NCBI GenBank assembly: GCA_024867545.1
Contig: JANFNE010000085.1
Coordinates: 1-48,099, forward strand
DNA from: Phytopythium helicoides
Taxonomy: Eukaryota > Oomycota > Peronosporomycetes > Pythiales > Pythiaceae
Direction: 5' to 3'
Length of the DNA stretch: 48,099 nucleotides
Below are positions 31,472-42,047 of this stretch, piece by piece. Below the pieces are notes generated by a model. It had not been told where the DNA came from and searched no databases. It was given only the letters and a program-made list of their open reading frames with translations. How positions within the stretch are numbered: the first letter of the stretch is position 1; every line of letters starts with the position of its first letter. The position numbers were made by a program, and so were the translations under genes.

Positions 31472-32641
31472 ATGTTCGCCGCCAAGAGCTTCTCGCTGGC
31501 CCGAGCGCTGGCCATGACTCCTGCTCGCCGAGGGTTCGCGTCCAAGCCGATCACAGAGCCCATCAAGGTGCTGTGCGCGCTGTACGAGGGCGGAGCCGCC
31601 GGCCGCGCCAACCCCAAGATCCTGGGCTGCGTCGAGAACGAGCTGGGCCTGCGCGAATTCCTCGAGTCGCGCGGTCACGAGCTGATCGTGACGTCCGACA
31701 AGGACGGAGACGCGTCCGAGTTCGCGCGCCACCTGCCGACGGCCGACGTGGTCATCTCGCAGCCTTTCTGGCCAGCGTACCTGACTCGCGAGCGCATGGA
31801 GCGTGCTCCCAAGCTCAAGCTCGCCATCACGGCCGGCATCGGCTCGGACCACGTCGACCTGGCGGCCGCGTGCGACCACAAGGTCACGGTCGCCGAGGTC
31901 ACGGGCTCCAACGTCGTGAGCGTCGCCGAGCACGTCGTCATGCACATCCTGTCGCTCGTGCGCAACTACATGCCGGCGTACCAGCAGGTCATCAACGGCG
32001 AGTGGGACATCGCCGGCATCGCCAACCAGGCGTACGACCTCGAGGACAAGCACGTTGGCACGGTCGCCGCGGGTCGCATTGGCCTGCGCGTCATGCGCCG
32101 CCTCAAGCCCTTCGACGTCAAGTTGCACTACACGGACAAGCGTCGGCTGCCGGCCGAGGTCGAGAAGGAGCTCAACGTGACGTTCCACGAGACGGTCGAG
32201 GACCTCGTCAAGCACTGCGACGTCGTGACCATCAACTGTCCGCTGCACCCGGAGACGGAGAACCTGTTTGACGCCAAGATGCTGAGCAAGATGAAGCGCG
32301 GCGCGTACCTTGTGAACACTGCTCGCGGCAAGATCGTGAACCGCGATGCTCTTGTGCACGCGCTCGAATCGGGTCACCTCGCTGGCTACGCTGGTGACGT
32401 GTGGTTCCCGCAGCCGGCTCCCAAGGACCACCCGTGGCGTAGCATGCCGCGTCATGCCATGACGCCACACTACTCGGGCACGACGCTCGATGCTCAGGCT
32501 CGGTACGCAGCTGGTACGCGCGAGATCCTGGAGAACTTCTTGGATGGTCGCGACCAGAAGCCCGAGAACCTGATTGCGCACGACGGTGTGGTGGTGAGTC
32601 CGTCGTACACGCACGGAGACGCCACCTCTGGGTCGCTGTAA
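31472..32641 (+). CDS. NAD-dependent formate dehydrogenase, copy 1
   Basis: Oxidises formate to CO2 with reduction of NAD+; D-2-hydroxyacid dehydrogenase superfamily, 389 aa, no intron. The N-terminus (MFAAKSFSLARALAMTPARR) is basic and amphipathic, consistent with mitochondrial import. Active-site residues are all present: I123 in TAGIGSDH, N147 in GSN, R285 in NTARG, Q314 in FPQPAP and H333 in TPHYSG. The NAD site is VGTVAAGRIG (195-204), with D222 in HYTDKRR for NAD preference. VGTVAAGRIG, FDVKLHYTD and the tail HGDATSGS resemble bacterial (Pseudomonas-type) enzymes closely. Convergent with an apparently identical copy at 35078-36247. Confidence 0.97.
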   Translation: MFAAKSFSLARALAMTPARRGFASKPITEPIKVLCALYEGGAAGRANPKILGCVENELGLREFLESRGHELIVTSDKDGDASEFARHLPTADVVISQPFWPAYLTRERMERAPKLKLAITAGIGSDHVDLAAACDHKVTVAEVTGSNVVSVAEHVVMHILSLVRNYMPAYQQVINGEWDIAGIANQAYDLEDKHVGTVAAGRIGLRVMRRLKPFDVKLHYTDKRRLPAEVEKELNVTFHETVEDLVKHCDVVTINCPLHPETENLFDAKMLSKMKRGAYLVNTARGKIVNRDALVHALESGHLAGYAGDVWFPQPAPKDHPWRSMPRHAMTPHYSGTTLDAQARYAAGTREILENFLDGRDQKPENLIAHDGVVVSPSYTHGDATSGSL

Positions 32642-32750
32642 GGGACGATGTCAGCGGACGCAGCCGGTGGCGGGAAGTGTTTTTCCTGTTTTGATCTCGC
32701 TTGCTTCTCGTGCCTTGTGTCGGCACGTGAGCGTGGCGTTGTGTGTTAGG

Positions 32751-33466
32751 TGTGAAATCTGAGCTGCCTCGTAATGAAGCAAACATCCTTTTTGTGTCTT
32801 GACGCTTACCGCGCGAATTGAGATCAGTTGAACTGCCTGGAACACCTGACATTGATCTTGAGGCATCATTGACACTAAACACATGGATGAGATAAATTGG
32901 ATGCGCGAGGGTCTCACGATGACGGCACGAGCTTTCCGACTCGTTCAATCGATACAGCATGCTCGGAGTGGCAAGCACTTGAGTGTTGCCATCTAGTCGT
33001 GTGTCTATGGTGCCAAGTACTTGAACAGTGGTGACTTTCACAACGCGCATCAATCAAAAGTGCTTACATCAACTGAAACAGGTAAAAGCTGGTGAGAAAC
33101 AGTGGTCTTGAAGGAGTCATTCAAACGTTAGTCGTGAGCGGTACACAGTCAATTCCTGCACCCAGAATGGTTGCCTCACCGTCTAGAGAGCTCATCAACT
33201 GAAAGTCAGGCGGATTCAGATCGGTGCCCGGCCACGTCCGACAGTTGGTTGAGCGTCATCGAAGACGACGGGCGTTCCACTCTATGGACAACAGCCCGAC
33301 ACTGTACCGCAAGTTGCGGTCCGCAACACCATGTCGAGATAGCTGCCGCACCGTTTGCAAGCAAGGCGCAACAGGTCATTATCCACGATTCCGAAGAGGA
33401 GGAGCATCAACTCGACGATCTCACCGGACCTAACACCGCTGCCCTCCATCAGTTTTCTTGAGAGCC
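32751..33466. other. IR3 loop, left part
   Basis: Unique sequence between formate dehydrogenase copy 1 and START-like/FYVE copy 2. Short ORFs without recognised domains; it must contain the promoter of the START-like/FYVE gene. Confidence 0.6.
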
Positions 33467-34642
33467 ATGGCGAGATTCCCGCTGGCGTCCAGGCCCTTCC
33501 CGCCGCTGCAGCTCTCCGAGCAGGACGAGGCCGCGCTCGAGGCGCTCGCCAGCGGTATCGTCGCCGAGACTCTCGACGACTATGAACAGGTCTTCCTCCG
33601 CGACGGCGGCGTCATGAACCCGGCGAGATGGAAGCAGCTCAAGCGAACCGAGAACCTCGGTGTGTTCCAGGACCAGCTCAAGCGCACGCGCGACTCGTCG
33701 CTCAGCCGCAACGCCGCGCAGCTCGTCTGGTTCGGCACCATCGAGTGTGACCTGGACGACCTCATGTTCGGCGTCGTCAACCAGACGGCCGAGATGGCCA
33801 AGATCAAGTCCACCTACGTCGTGGACTACGTCGCCGACTTTAGCCTGCTCGCCTCCATCGTGCAGGCTACGGTCGACGACCCATTCCGCGGACTGCAGGT
33901 CAAGTGGGCCGTCAACGCCGGTCCCCCCGTCATGCAGCACGTCATCCGACCGCGAGACTTTGTCTACCTCGAGGCCACGGGGATCACCCTGAGCTCGTCC
34001 AACGAGCGCATCGGGTACCATGTCATCAACTCGATCACGGTCCCAGGCGCACCGGAGCTGCACGACCTCAAGCTCGTGCGTGGTAACAACTCGCTGTACC
34101 ACGTCTTCCGTCAGAAGAGTCCAGGCGTCGTCGAGGTCTATGTGAAGGCTTGCATCGACGTGCTGGGCGACATGCCGTCTAGCATGGCGACGTATGCGAC
34201 CGCCGAAGCCGTCGCGTCCGTCAAGATGGTCGCCGTCTGTGCGCAGCTCAAGAAGCTCAACTACTTGCTCAGCAAGTCGACTGCCGCGAGGATGCATGGT
34301 CTCAGCAAGACTCCAGCTGCGGACGACCGAAGCTGCTGCGTGTGTCACAAGGATATGGGCGGCATCTTGCGATCTCGGCACTACTGCGAGGCTTGTGGGA
34401 GCCGTATGTGTTCTCGCTGCCGCATTCCGCGCAAGCTGAGCTTTTTGAACCGAGAAACCCGCGCTGCCGTGCAGCGTCAAGTCAACTTTTGCACTCGCTG
34501 TGTGCACGCCGCGAGTATGCTGAGCGGACTTGATATCGCTCGTGAGGAGCTGCAGTATGGCAGTTCGTTTTCAGGCTACTTTGACGACCGGCTACTGCGC
34601 TCATCATCTGAGATTTCATCGTCTATCGAGGAGATGTGTTGA
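33467..34642 (+). CDS. START-like / FYVE zinc-finger protein, copy 2
   Basis: A 391 aa protein lying in the loop of palindrome IR3, inverted relative to copy 1 at 24271-25449. Sequence identity with copy 1 begins at the ATG itself (the 5' flanks differ completely) and ends abruptly after GAGGAGCTGC near 34553. The differences seen within that tract are silent. The tail (QYGSSFSGYFDDRLL, then SSSEISSSIEEMC) differs strongly and is one codon shorter. The START-like region and the four Cys pairs of the FYVE finger are intact. An upstream in-frame ATG at 33458 would add three residues (MRA); the conserved MARF was preferred. Expected role: binding of endosomal phosphoinositide. Confidence 0.9.
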   Translation: MARFPLASRPFPPLQLSEQDEAALEALASGIVAETLDDYEQVFLRDGGVMNPARWKQLKRTENLGVFQDQLKRTRDSSLSRNAAQLVWFGTIECDLDDLMFGVVNQTAEMAKIKSTYVVDYVADFSLLASIVQATVDDPFRGLQVKWAVNAGPPVMQHVIRPRDFVYLEATGITLSSSNERIGYHVINSITVPGAPELHDLKLVRGNNSLYHVFRQKSPGVVEVYVKACIDVLGDMPSSMATYATAEAVASVKMVAVCAQLKKLNYLLSKSTAARMHGLSKTPAADDRSCCVCHKDMGGILRSRHYCEACGSRMCSRCRIPRKLSFLNRETRAAVQRQVNFCTRCVHAASMLSGLDIAREELQYGSSFSGYFDDRLLRSSSEISSSIEEMC

Positions 34643-34968
34643 TATGTACTATTGATCTGTCGTGGTGGTGATTGATAGCAAGTTGTTGGTCCATAGAATC
34701 AATCACACCGAAGTGGTGGCGCATTAAGGCGCAAGAGTGAAACATTGCCAACCCCATAAATGCAGTCGCGAGTTATAAACCAGGAGGTCTCTATACGGCG
34801 GGGGCAACAGCCTGAGCGAATTTACCCATGACCTTCGCACTCGATTCCTGTTGAGCATCGATGGCTCAGCATCCCATTCACTCTGCTGTCGCCAATTGTT
34901 TTTTTTTTTATTTTGACTCAGAGTTCTTGAAGCAAAAAAGATAATGAGCTACTGCGAGGCATTCACCC
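34643..34968. other. IR3 loop, right part
   Basis: 326 bp, no gene; a run of T at about 34899-34909. Confidence 0.6.
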
Positions 34969-35077
34969 CCTAACACACAACGCCACACTCACGTGCCGAC
35001 ACAAGGCACGAGAAGCAAGCGAGATCAAAACAGGAAAAACACTTCCCGCCACCGGCTGCGTCCGCTGACATCGTCCC

Positions 35078-36247
35078 TTACAGCGACCCAGAGGTGGCGT
35101 CTCCGTGCGTGTACGACGGACTCACCACCACACCGTCGTGCGCAATCAGGTTCTCGGGCTTCTGGTCGCGACCATCCAAGAAGTTCTCCAGGATCTCGCG
35201 CGTACCAGCTGCGTACCGAGCCTGAGCATCGAGCGTCGTGCCCGAGTAGTGTGGCGTCATGGCATGACGCGGCATGCTACGCCACGGGTGGTCCTTGGGA
35301 GCCGGCTGCGGGAACCACACGTCACCAGCGTAGCCAGCGAGGTGACCCGATTCGAGCGCGTGCACAAGAGCATCGCGGTTCACGATCTTGCCGCGAGCAG
35401 TGTTCACAAGGTACGCGCCGCGCTTCATCTTGCTCAGCATCTTGGCGTCAAACAGGTTCTCCGTCTCCGGGTGCAGCGGACAGTTGATGGTCACGACGTC
35501 GCAGTGCTTGACGAGGTCCTCGACCGTCTCGTGGAACGTCACGTTGAGCTCCTTCTCGACCTCGGCCGGCAGCCGACGCTTGTCCGTGTAGTGCAACTTG
35601 ACGTCGAAGGGCTTGAGGCGGCGCATGACGCGCAGGCCAATGCGACCCGCGGCGACCGTGCCAACGTGCTTGTCCTCGAGGTCGTACGCCTGGTTGGCGA
35701 TGCCGGCGATGTCCCACTCGCCGTTGATGACCTGCTGGTACGCCGGCATGTAGTTGCGCACGAGCGACAGGATGTGCATGACGACGTGCTCGGCGACGCT
35801 CACGACGTTGGAGCCCGTGACCTCGGCGACCGTGACCTTGTGGTCGCACGCGGCCGCCAGGTCGACGTGGTCCGAGCCGATGCCGGCCGTGATGGCGAGC
35901 TTGAGCTTGGGAGCACGCTCCATGCGCTCGCGAGTCAGGTACGCTGGCCAGAAAGGCTGCGAGATGACCACGTCGGCCGTCGGCAGGTGGCGCGCGAACT
36001 CGGACGCGTCTCCGTCCTTGTCGGACGTCACGATCAGCTCGTGACCGCGCGACTCGAGGAATTCGCGCAGGCCCAGCTCGTTCTCGACGCAGCCCAGGAT
36101 CTTGGGGTTGGCGCGGCCGGCGGCTCCGCCCTCGTACAGCGCGCACAGCACCTTGATGGGCTCTGTGATCGGCTTGGACGCGAACCCTCGGCGAGCAGGA
36201 GTCATGGCCAGCGCTCGGGCCAGCGAGAAGCTCTTGGCGGCGAACAT
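35078..36247 (-). CDS. NAD-dependent formate dehydrogenase, copy 2
   Basis: A 389 aa protein apparently identical to copy 1, with the same upstream 900 bp, so both should be expressed alike. All catalytic residues (N147, R285, Q314, H333) and the VAAGRIG nucleotide site are intact. Its 3' end faces the START-like/FYVE gene in the loop, so transcription of that gene runs toward this copy. Likely mitochondrial, in one-carbon metabolism. Confidence 0.97.
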   Translation of the reverse strand: MFAAKSFSLARALAMTPARRGFASKPITEPIKVLCALYEGGAAGRANPKILGCVENELGLREFLESRGHELIVTSDKDGDASEFARHLPTADVVISQPFWPAYLTRERMERAPKLKLAITAGIGSDHVDLAAACDHKVTVAEVTGSNVVSVAEHVVMHILSLVRNYMPAYQQVINGEWDIAGIANQAYDLEDKHVGTVAAGRIGLRVMRRLKPFDVKLHYTDKRRLPAEVEKELNVTFHETVEDLVKHCDVVTINCPLHPETENLFDAKMLSKMKRGAYLVNTARGKIVNRDALVHALESGHLAGYAGDVWFPQPAPKDHPWRSMPRHAMTPHYSGTTLDAQARYAAGTREILENFLDGRDQKPENLIAHDGVVVSPSYTHGDATSGSL

Positions 36248-36310
36248 GGTTGACGAGGTGGAGAGGTGCGAGTGCGACTGGACTGGAGGTCGGCTGGGCT
36301 GCTGGGAGCG

Positions 36311-36330
36311 AAGCGAATCGCGAAGTGAGC
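36311..36330 (-). promoter_or_regulatory. Core promoter candidate, formate dehydrogenase copy 2
   Basis: Mirror of 31389-31408. Confidence 0.5.
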
Positions 36331-37151
36331 AGGTGGGGTCGAGGCGCTCGCGGAGCTCCAGCGGGTTGACAACTGCATCGGGACGGTCTTGGGTCTCGGA
36401 CGCTGCAACCCATCACCGACGCTAGGACTGACGATGGTGCTGGCTGGCATTGAGGAGCGTGCCTCTCCTGGCGTCGACGGTCGGTGGTCGGTCGACGTCA
36501 CTGACGGTCTCCTTGGAGCTCATTTGCACCGGCCAAAAGGGATAGAAGCGCGCGCTGCTTGAAGGTGGCGGCTCGTGGCGGTCGAGTCCGTTTTGACTTG
36601 GTGGGAGTATGCTCGTAACCGACCGACATGGCCACTGTGCCGGCTTCAAGTGGCGAGTCCATAGTGAATGCAAGATGTTTCAGCCGTTACGGTCGACTCA
36701 CCACCGACCGACCAAGCGGACCGACACTTCAAAGAGGATGGACTCGGCGGTCGGTCGACGAGACCTCGCTTGTAGGCTAATAGACTTGTAGACACACACA
36801 CCAGGACTGCGCTGTGCTGTGGAGGTGTAACTGTATTGGCGTGAAGCTCCTGCTGCCTGCCAGCCTACCAACGTGCCTTCTTGCCTGCATGGTGACCGAG
36901 GTGGAGCTGTAAGCGGCGCAAACGCAAGGCTGATCGCAGTAGGAGATGTAGCGAGAGCTTTCATCGCCGTCGCAGAGGAGAGTGAAAGGATTCATCACCC
37001 ACTTTCCAATTCACGATTGCCATGGTTATAGCAGTATCATCATCCTTTGTGACGGCACGAGGCTACCACCGAGAGTTTCTCGATTTGCGATCCGGCACTG
37101 CTAGCTCTTTTGCTTTCATCGCTAGTGCGGACGAATGTGATTGACTTTAAG

Positions 37152-38492
37152 ATAGCTTTCAAATTCATGTAGGTTGGTCACCGCTGCTGGTGGATGACGA
37201 GGGTGCTCCTGGGACTGCGGATAGGAAAGGATATGAACAAGCGACAATCTCTCACGAGGCACGCTCTTTTTGATAGGGTACTTGCATCTTGTGGCTTATA
37301 CGTACGGTGTAAGCTGTGAAATAATGCTCGAGGTTACCGCGAGTTGAGCTGTAAGTTTTAGCCAATAGAAAACCTAATTCAGTCTTCTGAACAGCGACGA
37401 GCGAAACGTTCACCAGGACGCATGTGAGCTTTTGGCAAAGTGTTATGAATTTGGTGTTGGGGATGTCCAGATCTCATCGCATAGAGATGTGTCTACATTC
37501 GACTCCCTTTGATTCTCTTCTTGCTAGCAGTGTTTCCAAGCGTTTCGGCGCAATTGGTGCACCTTCTCCAAGTCTTTCTCATCATCACCCAAGTTATTCG
37601 CTTCCACGTGGATGATAATGATATGTCTTTCTTCACCTCTAGCTTCATCTTAATCCTGGTCGTGTTTTGGCGACTTCACTTACGGACTCCAATTCAAGTG
37701 CATACTATCGAACACCCCTGAACTATTAGCTCAAGAGGCTTTGAATTACCGAGGGGATGGATAAGCCACCGCAGAGCTGGAAAGACTGTGCTAATACTCA
37801 AGATGAAACCGACCCAGTTGTAGTTGAGACTGATGATCCCGAAGAGGAGAGTGCGATTTGAGTGCTCTAGAATGTCTCGTTGTCACTGTGATCGTGTGAG
37901 CTATTGGTCGACGTCACAGAATGTATTGACTAGTAATATCACGGATACACTCAAAACGATTGAAACGATCTGTGCCTGATGGTTACTTCCTCGTTTGTGA
38001 TATTCTACCAGTGATCGACGTGTCGGAGGTGCATCAATAGGAGAGCGATCGATAAATGGAGAGGAATAAGCTGCTCGGAGACCTGGTTTGCAAAGGACTG
38101 GAAACAGGAAGTGGATTGTGAAATCTGCACTGGTGAAATACTGTAATACAACAATTGAAGTAGAAATGACTTGCAAACTCGTAGCAATGGATCAAGGCTT
38201 CCGAACAGGAGGGAAGACTCGTTTCGAATACAGTTTTTGAGCGTTCAACCCAGAATGTTGGCGGTCGCTCATCGCCATTTGCGTGGCGATGCACCGGAAA
38301 TTAGTCAAAGTGGGTACACCTTCGACATGGAATCGATCGTGTCGCTGTGCACTATCCAGCGGCTACGGCGCTTCTCGACCTGCCATTCGGAGTGGCCAAA
38401 GCTCACAACCGAACTAGAGTCCTAGCTAGCAGGAGCGCTAACCAAGACCGAGAAATTTACCAGCAGCTCTGCAGACCGTCACATCACGAATC
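37152..38492. other. Intergenic, no gene recognised
   Basis: 1.3 kb between IR3 and the saccharopine-dehydrogenase-like gene. Short ORFs in all frames, AT-richer than the flanking genes, no domain seen. Confidence 0.6.
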
Positions 38493-39800
38493 ATGGACCA
38501 AATCGATTCCAAGCCGTACGATATTGTCATATTCGGCGCCTCGGGCTTTATGGGACGACTCGTTGTGCGTTACTTCCTTGAGAGCGAACCACTTCTGAAA
38601 ACTCACCAGCTTGAAGAGAATGCTGACGAACACCCTCCGCTTCGATGGGCAGTAGCTGGGCGTAGTCGTGATACACTAACACGTGCATTGATGGGTCTCG
38701 AAGGGATAACTGAGCAGCGCTTGACAAGTATCCCGATGGTAATTGCCGATGCCCACGACTCGGCATCGCTCTCAGCAATGGTGAAGTCCACCCGCGTTGT
38801 GGTATCGACAGTCAACCCGTACATGCTCCACGGCTCTCTGTTGCTTGAGATCTGCGTCGAGAACGGTGTCCACTACTGCGATGTAACTGGTGAGACCCTT
38901 TGGGTGAGCCGCATGATTGAGCGTTTTGATACTCGAGCGAAAGAGACCGGCGCGATGATCGTTCCTTGTTGCGGGTTCGATGCAGTCGTCGCGGATCTCA
39001 CTGTGTTCGAGCTAGTCAGCCTCGTTCGTGGCATCGATGAGCATCAACCAAGTGGCTTTTCAGCAATCAAGTTCTTTCTCACTGATTCTCGCGGCGGATT
39101 TAGTGGTGGCTCCTTCATGAGTGCGATATCGCACGTCAACGAAGCTCGACGAACCAAGAACGGGTGGAAGTCGCTCGGAGATCCGCTTCTATTCTGCCAC
39201 GGTGAAAACGAGGATATCATAGCCTCCACAAAGAATGGTGACAGCTGGTTCCCCCAGAGAGAGCGTGAGTTGGCGAATGCTCGATCGTCTGCGTTCTTCG
39301 GGGCCGTTGTCAACAAGCCGGTCGTGTACCGCAGCAACTTGCTCCTTAATGAGCTCTACGGCCGTCAAGAATCGTTCCAGTACCATCACCGCATCGCAAT
39401 GGGCGGACTGTGGACGCAGTGGGGACTCTCACTGTCCATGTGGTGGCTCGGAGCTATGCTTTACACGAGGTTTGGCCGCTCGCTGCTCAAGCTGATGGCG
39501 CCAAAGCGCGGAACCGGTCCATCCGAGAGCGTCATGCAGAGCGGGAGCTTCTCCGCTTCGGCGTTTGTGCTGGACAATCGAGGTAACGTGCTAGCTCGGG
39601 CAGAGCTGAGCGGAGTCGGTGACCCTGGGTTCCTGCTCACCAGCAAGATCCTCGCCCAATGCGCGGTGTGTCTCGCCATCACCGAGTCAAAAGATGTACG
39701 GGGCGGGTTTCTCACCCCCGCCAGCGCCTTCGGCCACCGACTCACCCGCAAGCTGCTCGACAACCACGTCCTGCAGATGGAGGTCACGAAAGTCCAGTAG
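38493..39800 (+). CDS. Saccharopine-dehydrogenase-like oxidoreductase
   Basis: A 435 aa intron-less protein of the SCCPDH / trans-acting enoyl reductase group. A Rossmann fold opens with IVIFGASGFMGRLV (GxSGxxG at 15-21), followed by VVVSTVNPYMLHG, the GVHYCDVTGE segment and VPCCGFDAVVADL, all typical of the family. A hydrophobic stretch around GLWTQWGLSLSMWWLGAML may be membrane-associated, as in animal SCCPDH of lipid droplets. The tail GGFLTPASAFG is conserved in the family. True saccharopine dehydrogenase activity is not expected; the substrate is unknown. Confidence 0.9.
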   Translation: MDQIDSKPYDIVIFGASGFMGRLVVRYFLESEPLLKTHQLEENADEHPPLRWAVAGRSRDTLTRALMGLEGITEQRLTSIPMVIADAHDSASLSAMVKSTRVVVSTVNPYMLHGSLLLEICVENGVHYCDVTGETLWVSRMIERFDTRAKETGAMIVPCCGFDAVVADLTVFELVSLVRGIDEHQPSGFSAIKFFLTDSRGGFSGGSFMSAISHVNEARRTKNGWKSLGDPLLFCHGENEDIIASTKNGDSWFPQRERELANARSSAFFGAVVNKPVVYRSNLLLNELYGRQESFQYHHRIAMGGLWTQWGLSLSMWWLGAMLYTRFGRSLLKLMAPKRGTGPSESVMQSGSFSASAFVLDNRGNVLARAELSGVGDPGFLLTSKILAQCAVCLAITESKDVRGGFLTPASAFGHRLTRKLLDNHVLQMEVTKVQ

Positions 39801-39965
39801 CATAGTTGAGCAGGTCAATCAAGTTGAAGTGCACTTCAAGTTTGAGTGCGTGTCAATCGATGACGAATGTTGCTGGCGCACCTCGCGCTCGTCCACGTCA
39901 CTACCGCAGAATTACCGGTATTCCTCACCCAGCCAGTCTCATTTTGCCCCGCCCCCGCCGGCACC

Positions 39966-40695
39966 ATGCTGCCGATGATCAAGCTGGGCGGCCTGGTGGC
40001 GCGCACGCTGACCAAGCCGCTGGCCAAGCAGGTCAAGACGCGCGCCAAGGTGACGCCGTGGCTGAACGGCGTGTGCTTGAGGCTGGGCCAGCGCCAGCAC
40101 CAGCTGTCCATGAAGCTGCACATGGGCTTCCGCGGCATCGCCAACTACACCATCAAGGAGCTGCCGAACGACCAGGCGGTGGAGCAGGGCGCGGACCTCA
40201 TCGGCGAGGTCATCATCTTCTCCGTGGCGCTGGGGGCCGCGTCGCTCGAGTACTCGCGCTCTAGTGCGCAGACGAGGGAGAAGCAGCGCATCGAGAACGC
40301 GCAGCGGCAGCAGGAGGAGCGGGTACGGACGTCCCGACGAGTTAACTCATGGAGGCATGGGCTCACCAGCATGGCCCATCACCTGGCAGGAGCTGGAGGC
40401 GCGCTTCGAGTACCTGGAGACGCAGGTGCGGTGGCTCGAGGACAGGCTGGGGGCGGTCGTGGCCATCCTGGAGGACGACCTCAAGGCGCAGGGCAAGCAG
40501 CAGCCCAAGGAGGCCAAGGTGGAGCCGACCCTGGCGGAGGTCAAGGGATCGGCGCGCGCGGCCGCCAGGCGGCACCACAGCCACAACGTGCACGTGGGCT
40601 TCGACATCGACGACAAGGCGGCACAGTCGCTGTCGGCGTCACTGTCGAGCGCCGTCTCGGGCTCCTACAACGCGATCGTCGGGCTGTTCAAATAG
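39966..40695 (+). CDS. OPA3-like mitochondrial protein, two exons
   Basis: A 220 aa protein from exons 39966-40322 and 40390-40695 with a 67 bp GT-AG intron in phase 0. The N-terminus MLPMIKLGGLVARTLTKPLAKQ is a basic amphipathic leader. MGFRGIANYTIKELPNDQAV, then the hydrophobic GEVIIFSVALGAASLEYSR, match the OPA3 family core. After the intron comes a coiled coil (ELEARFEYLETQVRWLEDRL), also typical. OPA3 proteins reside in mitochondria and affect inner membrane and lipid homeostasis; the molecular activity is not settled. The start is the ATG at 39966, where the leader begins; the frame is open further upstream without family similarity. Confidence 0.85.
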
Positions 40696-40790
40696 AGAGA
40701 TCAACTCATGGTAGCACTGCAAAATGGCGCGTGGGTTTCTAGTTGACGGACGACTAGTCCAGACTGGACTGACAAACACGGGAATGTCTC

Positions 40791-42047
40791 TCACAGGCCC
40801 ATGACCCTCTTGACGTCGGCCATGGTGACAGCCGCCAGCTCCGACGCCTTGGCGGCGCCGTCCGCGAGCACCGCGTCAATGTACGCCTCGTCGGCTTCAT
40901 ACTGCCGGATGCGCTCTCCAATGGGGCAGATACTGCAAGAACGATGCCATACATCGTCAGCAACTAGGAACAGGTCAGCCAGCCTCAAAGATACAAGAGC
41001 TCACCGTGCAATGACGGCGTCGGCCACGCTCTGCTTGAAGGCGCCGGTCTGGTAGTCGGCGTACTGCTGGGCAAGCTGCTGCACACTGTCACCCGTGACG
41101 GCGCTGGCGATCTCGAGCAGATTGGAGACGCCTGGACGGGCAGCCTTGTCGTACGAGATGCCGGGCGTGGCGTCGGTCTGCGCCTTCATGATCTTCTTGC
41201 GGATCTCATCGGCCGAGTCGGTGAGCTCGATGCGGCTCATGGCGGACGCGTCGCTCTTGCTCATCTTCTTGGTGGGGTCTCGCAGACTCATGATGCGCAC
41301 GAGTCCCTCTTCGCGCTCCACGACCGGGAAGGGCTTGGGCAGCACCTCGACGCCGTCGCCAAAGCGATCGTTGAAGGTCGCGGCGATCTGCCTGGCGAGC
41401 TCCAGGTGCTGCAGCTGGTCTTCACCCACTGGCACGTGTGTGGCGCGGTAGAGCAGGATGTCGGCAGCCATGAGCACCGGGTAGGCGAGCAAGCCCAGTG
41501 CGCTCTCGGTCTTCTGGTCGGCCGACTTTTGCTTGTACTGCGTCATGCGGTTGAGCCATCCGAGCGGCGTGACGCAGCCCAGGAGCCACGCGAGCTCGGC
41601 GTGGAAGCGCACGTCCGACTGCTTGAAGAGCACGTTGCGCTCGGGGTCGAGCCCTGCGCCGAGCAGCGAGGCCACCATGGACCGCACCCTCGCCGGCATG
41701 AGCTTGGCGTCGTACGGCACCGTGATGGCGTGCAGGTCCACCACGCTGTACAGCCTTGTGACACCGGCCTCTCCATCCTCCTGGTCCTGCAGCTCCACCC
41801 ACTTGTTCACCGCGCCGCAGTAGTTGCCCAGGTGCGGCACGCCCGTGGGCTGGATGCCCGACAGCACCACGTGTTGCGGCGGTTGCGGCCGCGTCCCTGG
41901 ACCGTTCGAGGCCGCGGACGACTGAAAACGACGCGCAGGCGCTGGCGAACGCGCTGGCGACGGCCGCGGAGCCGGAAACGCCCGATGGGAGCGCAGCGAA
42001 GCGCACGCACGCGCGAGATCCGGCGCCGGCGGCATGCGCATGGCCAT
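40791..42047 (-). CDS. Tryptophanyl-tRNA synthetase, organelle type, two exons
   Basis: Class I aminoacyl-tRNA synthetase charging tRNA-Trp. Exons 42047-41005 and 40932-40791, intron of 71 bp (GTGAGC...TTGCAG), 394 aa. The HIGH-equivalent HLGN is at 72-75 after SGIQPTG, and KMSKS at 261-265. VGEDQLQHLELAR and GLLAYPVLMAADILLY are conserved blocks of bacterial-type TrpRS. The first about 45 residues are Arg/Ala/Pro-rich and end in RRFQSSAA, a likely mitochondrial targeting peptide. The start at 42047 is the first real ATG in the frame. The gene is tail-to-tail with the OPA3-like gene, about 95 bp between stop codons. Confidence 0.92.

Larger units (their letters stand above)
30570..32750. repeat. 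Palindrome IR3, left arm
   Basis: Reverse complement of 34969-37151, with x pairing to 67719-x. It includes about 900 bp upstream of the formate dehydrogenase, the whole CDS and about 110 bp of 3' flank. The central part looks identical; a small indel appears at the outer edge near 30575. The inner edge follows TTGTGTGTTAGG. Confidence 0.95.
34969..37151. repeat. Palindrome IR3, right arm
   Basis: Inverted partner of 30570-32750, with arms of about 2.18 kb around a 2.2 kb loop. Confidence 0.95.

Noticed and set aside
31466..32614. A 382-codon open frame antisense to formate dehydrogenase, also at 35105-36253
   Set aside because: Same reason: GC-rich codon shadow of a well-recognised enzyme, no family similarity.
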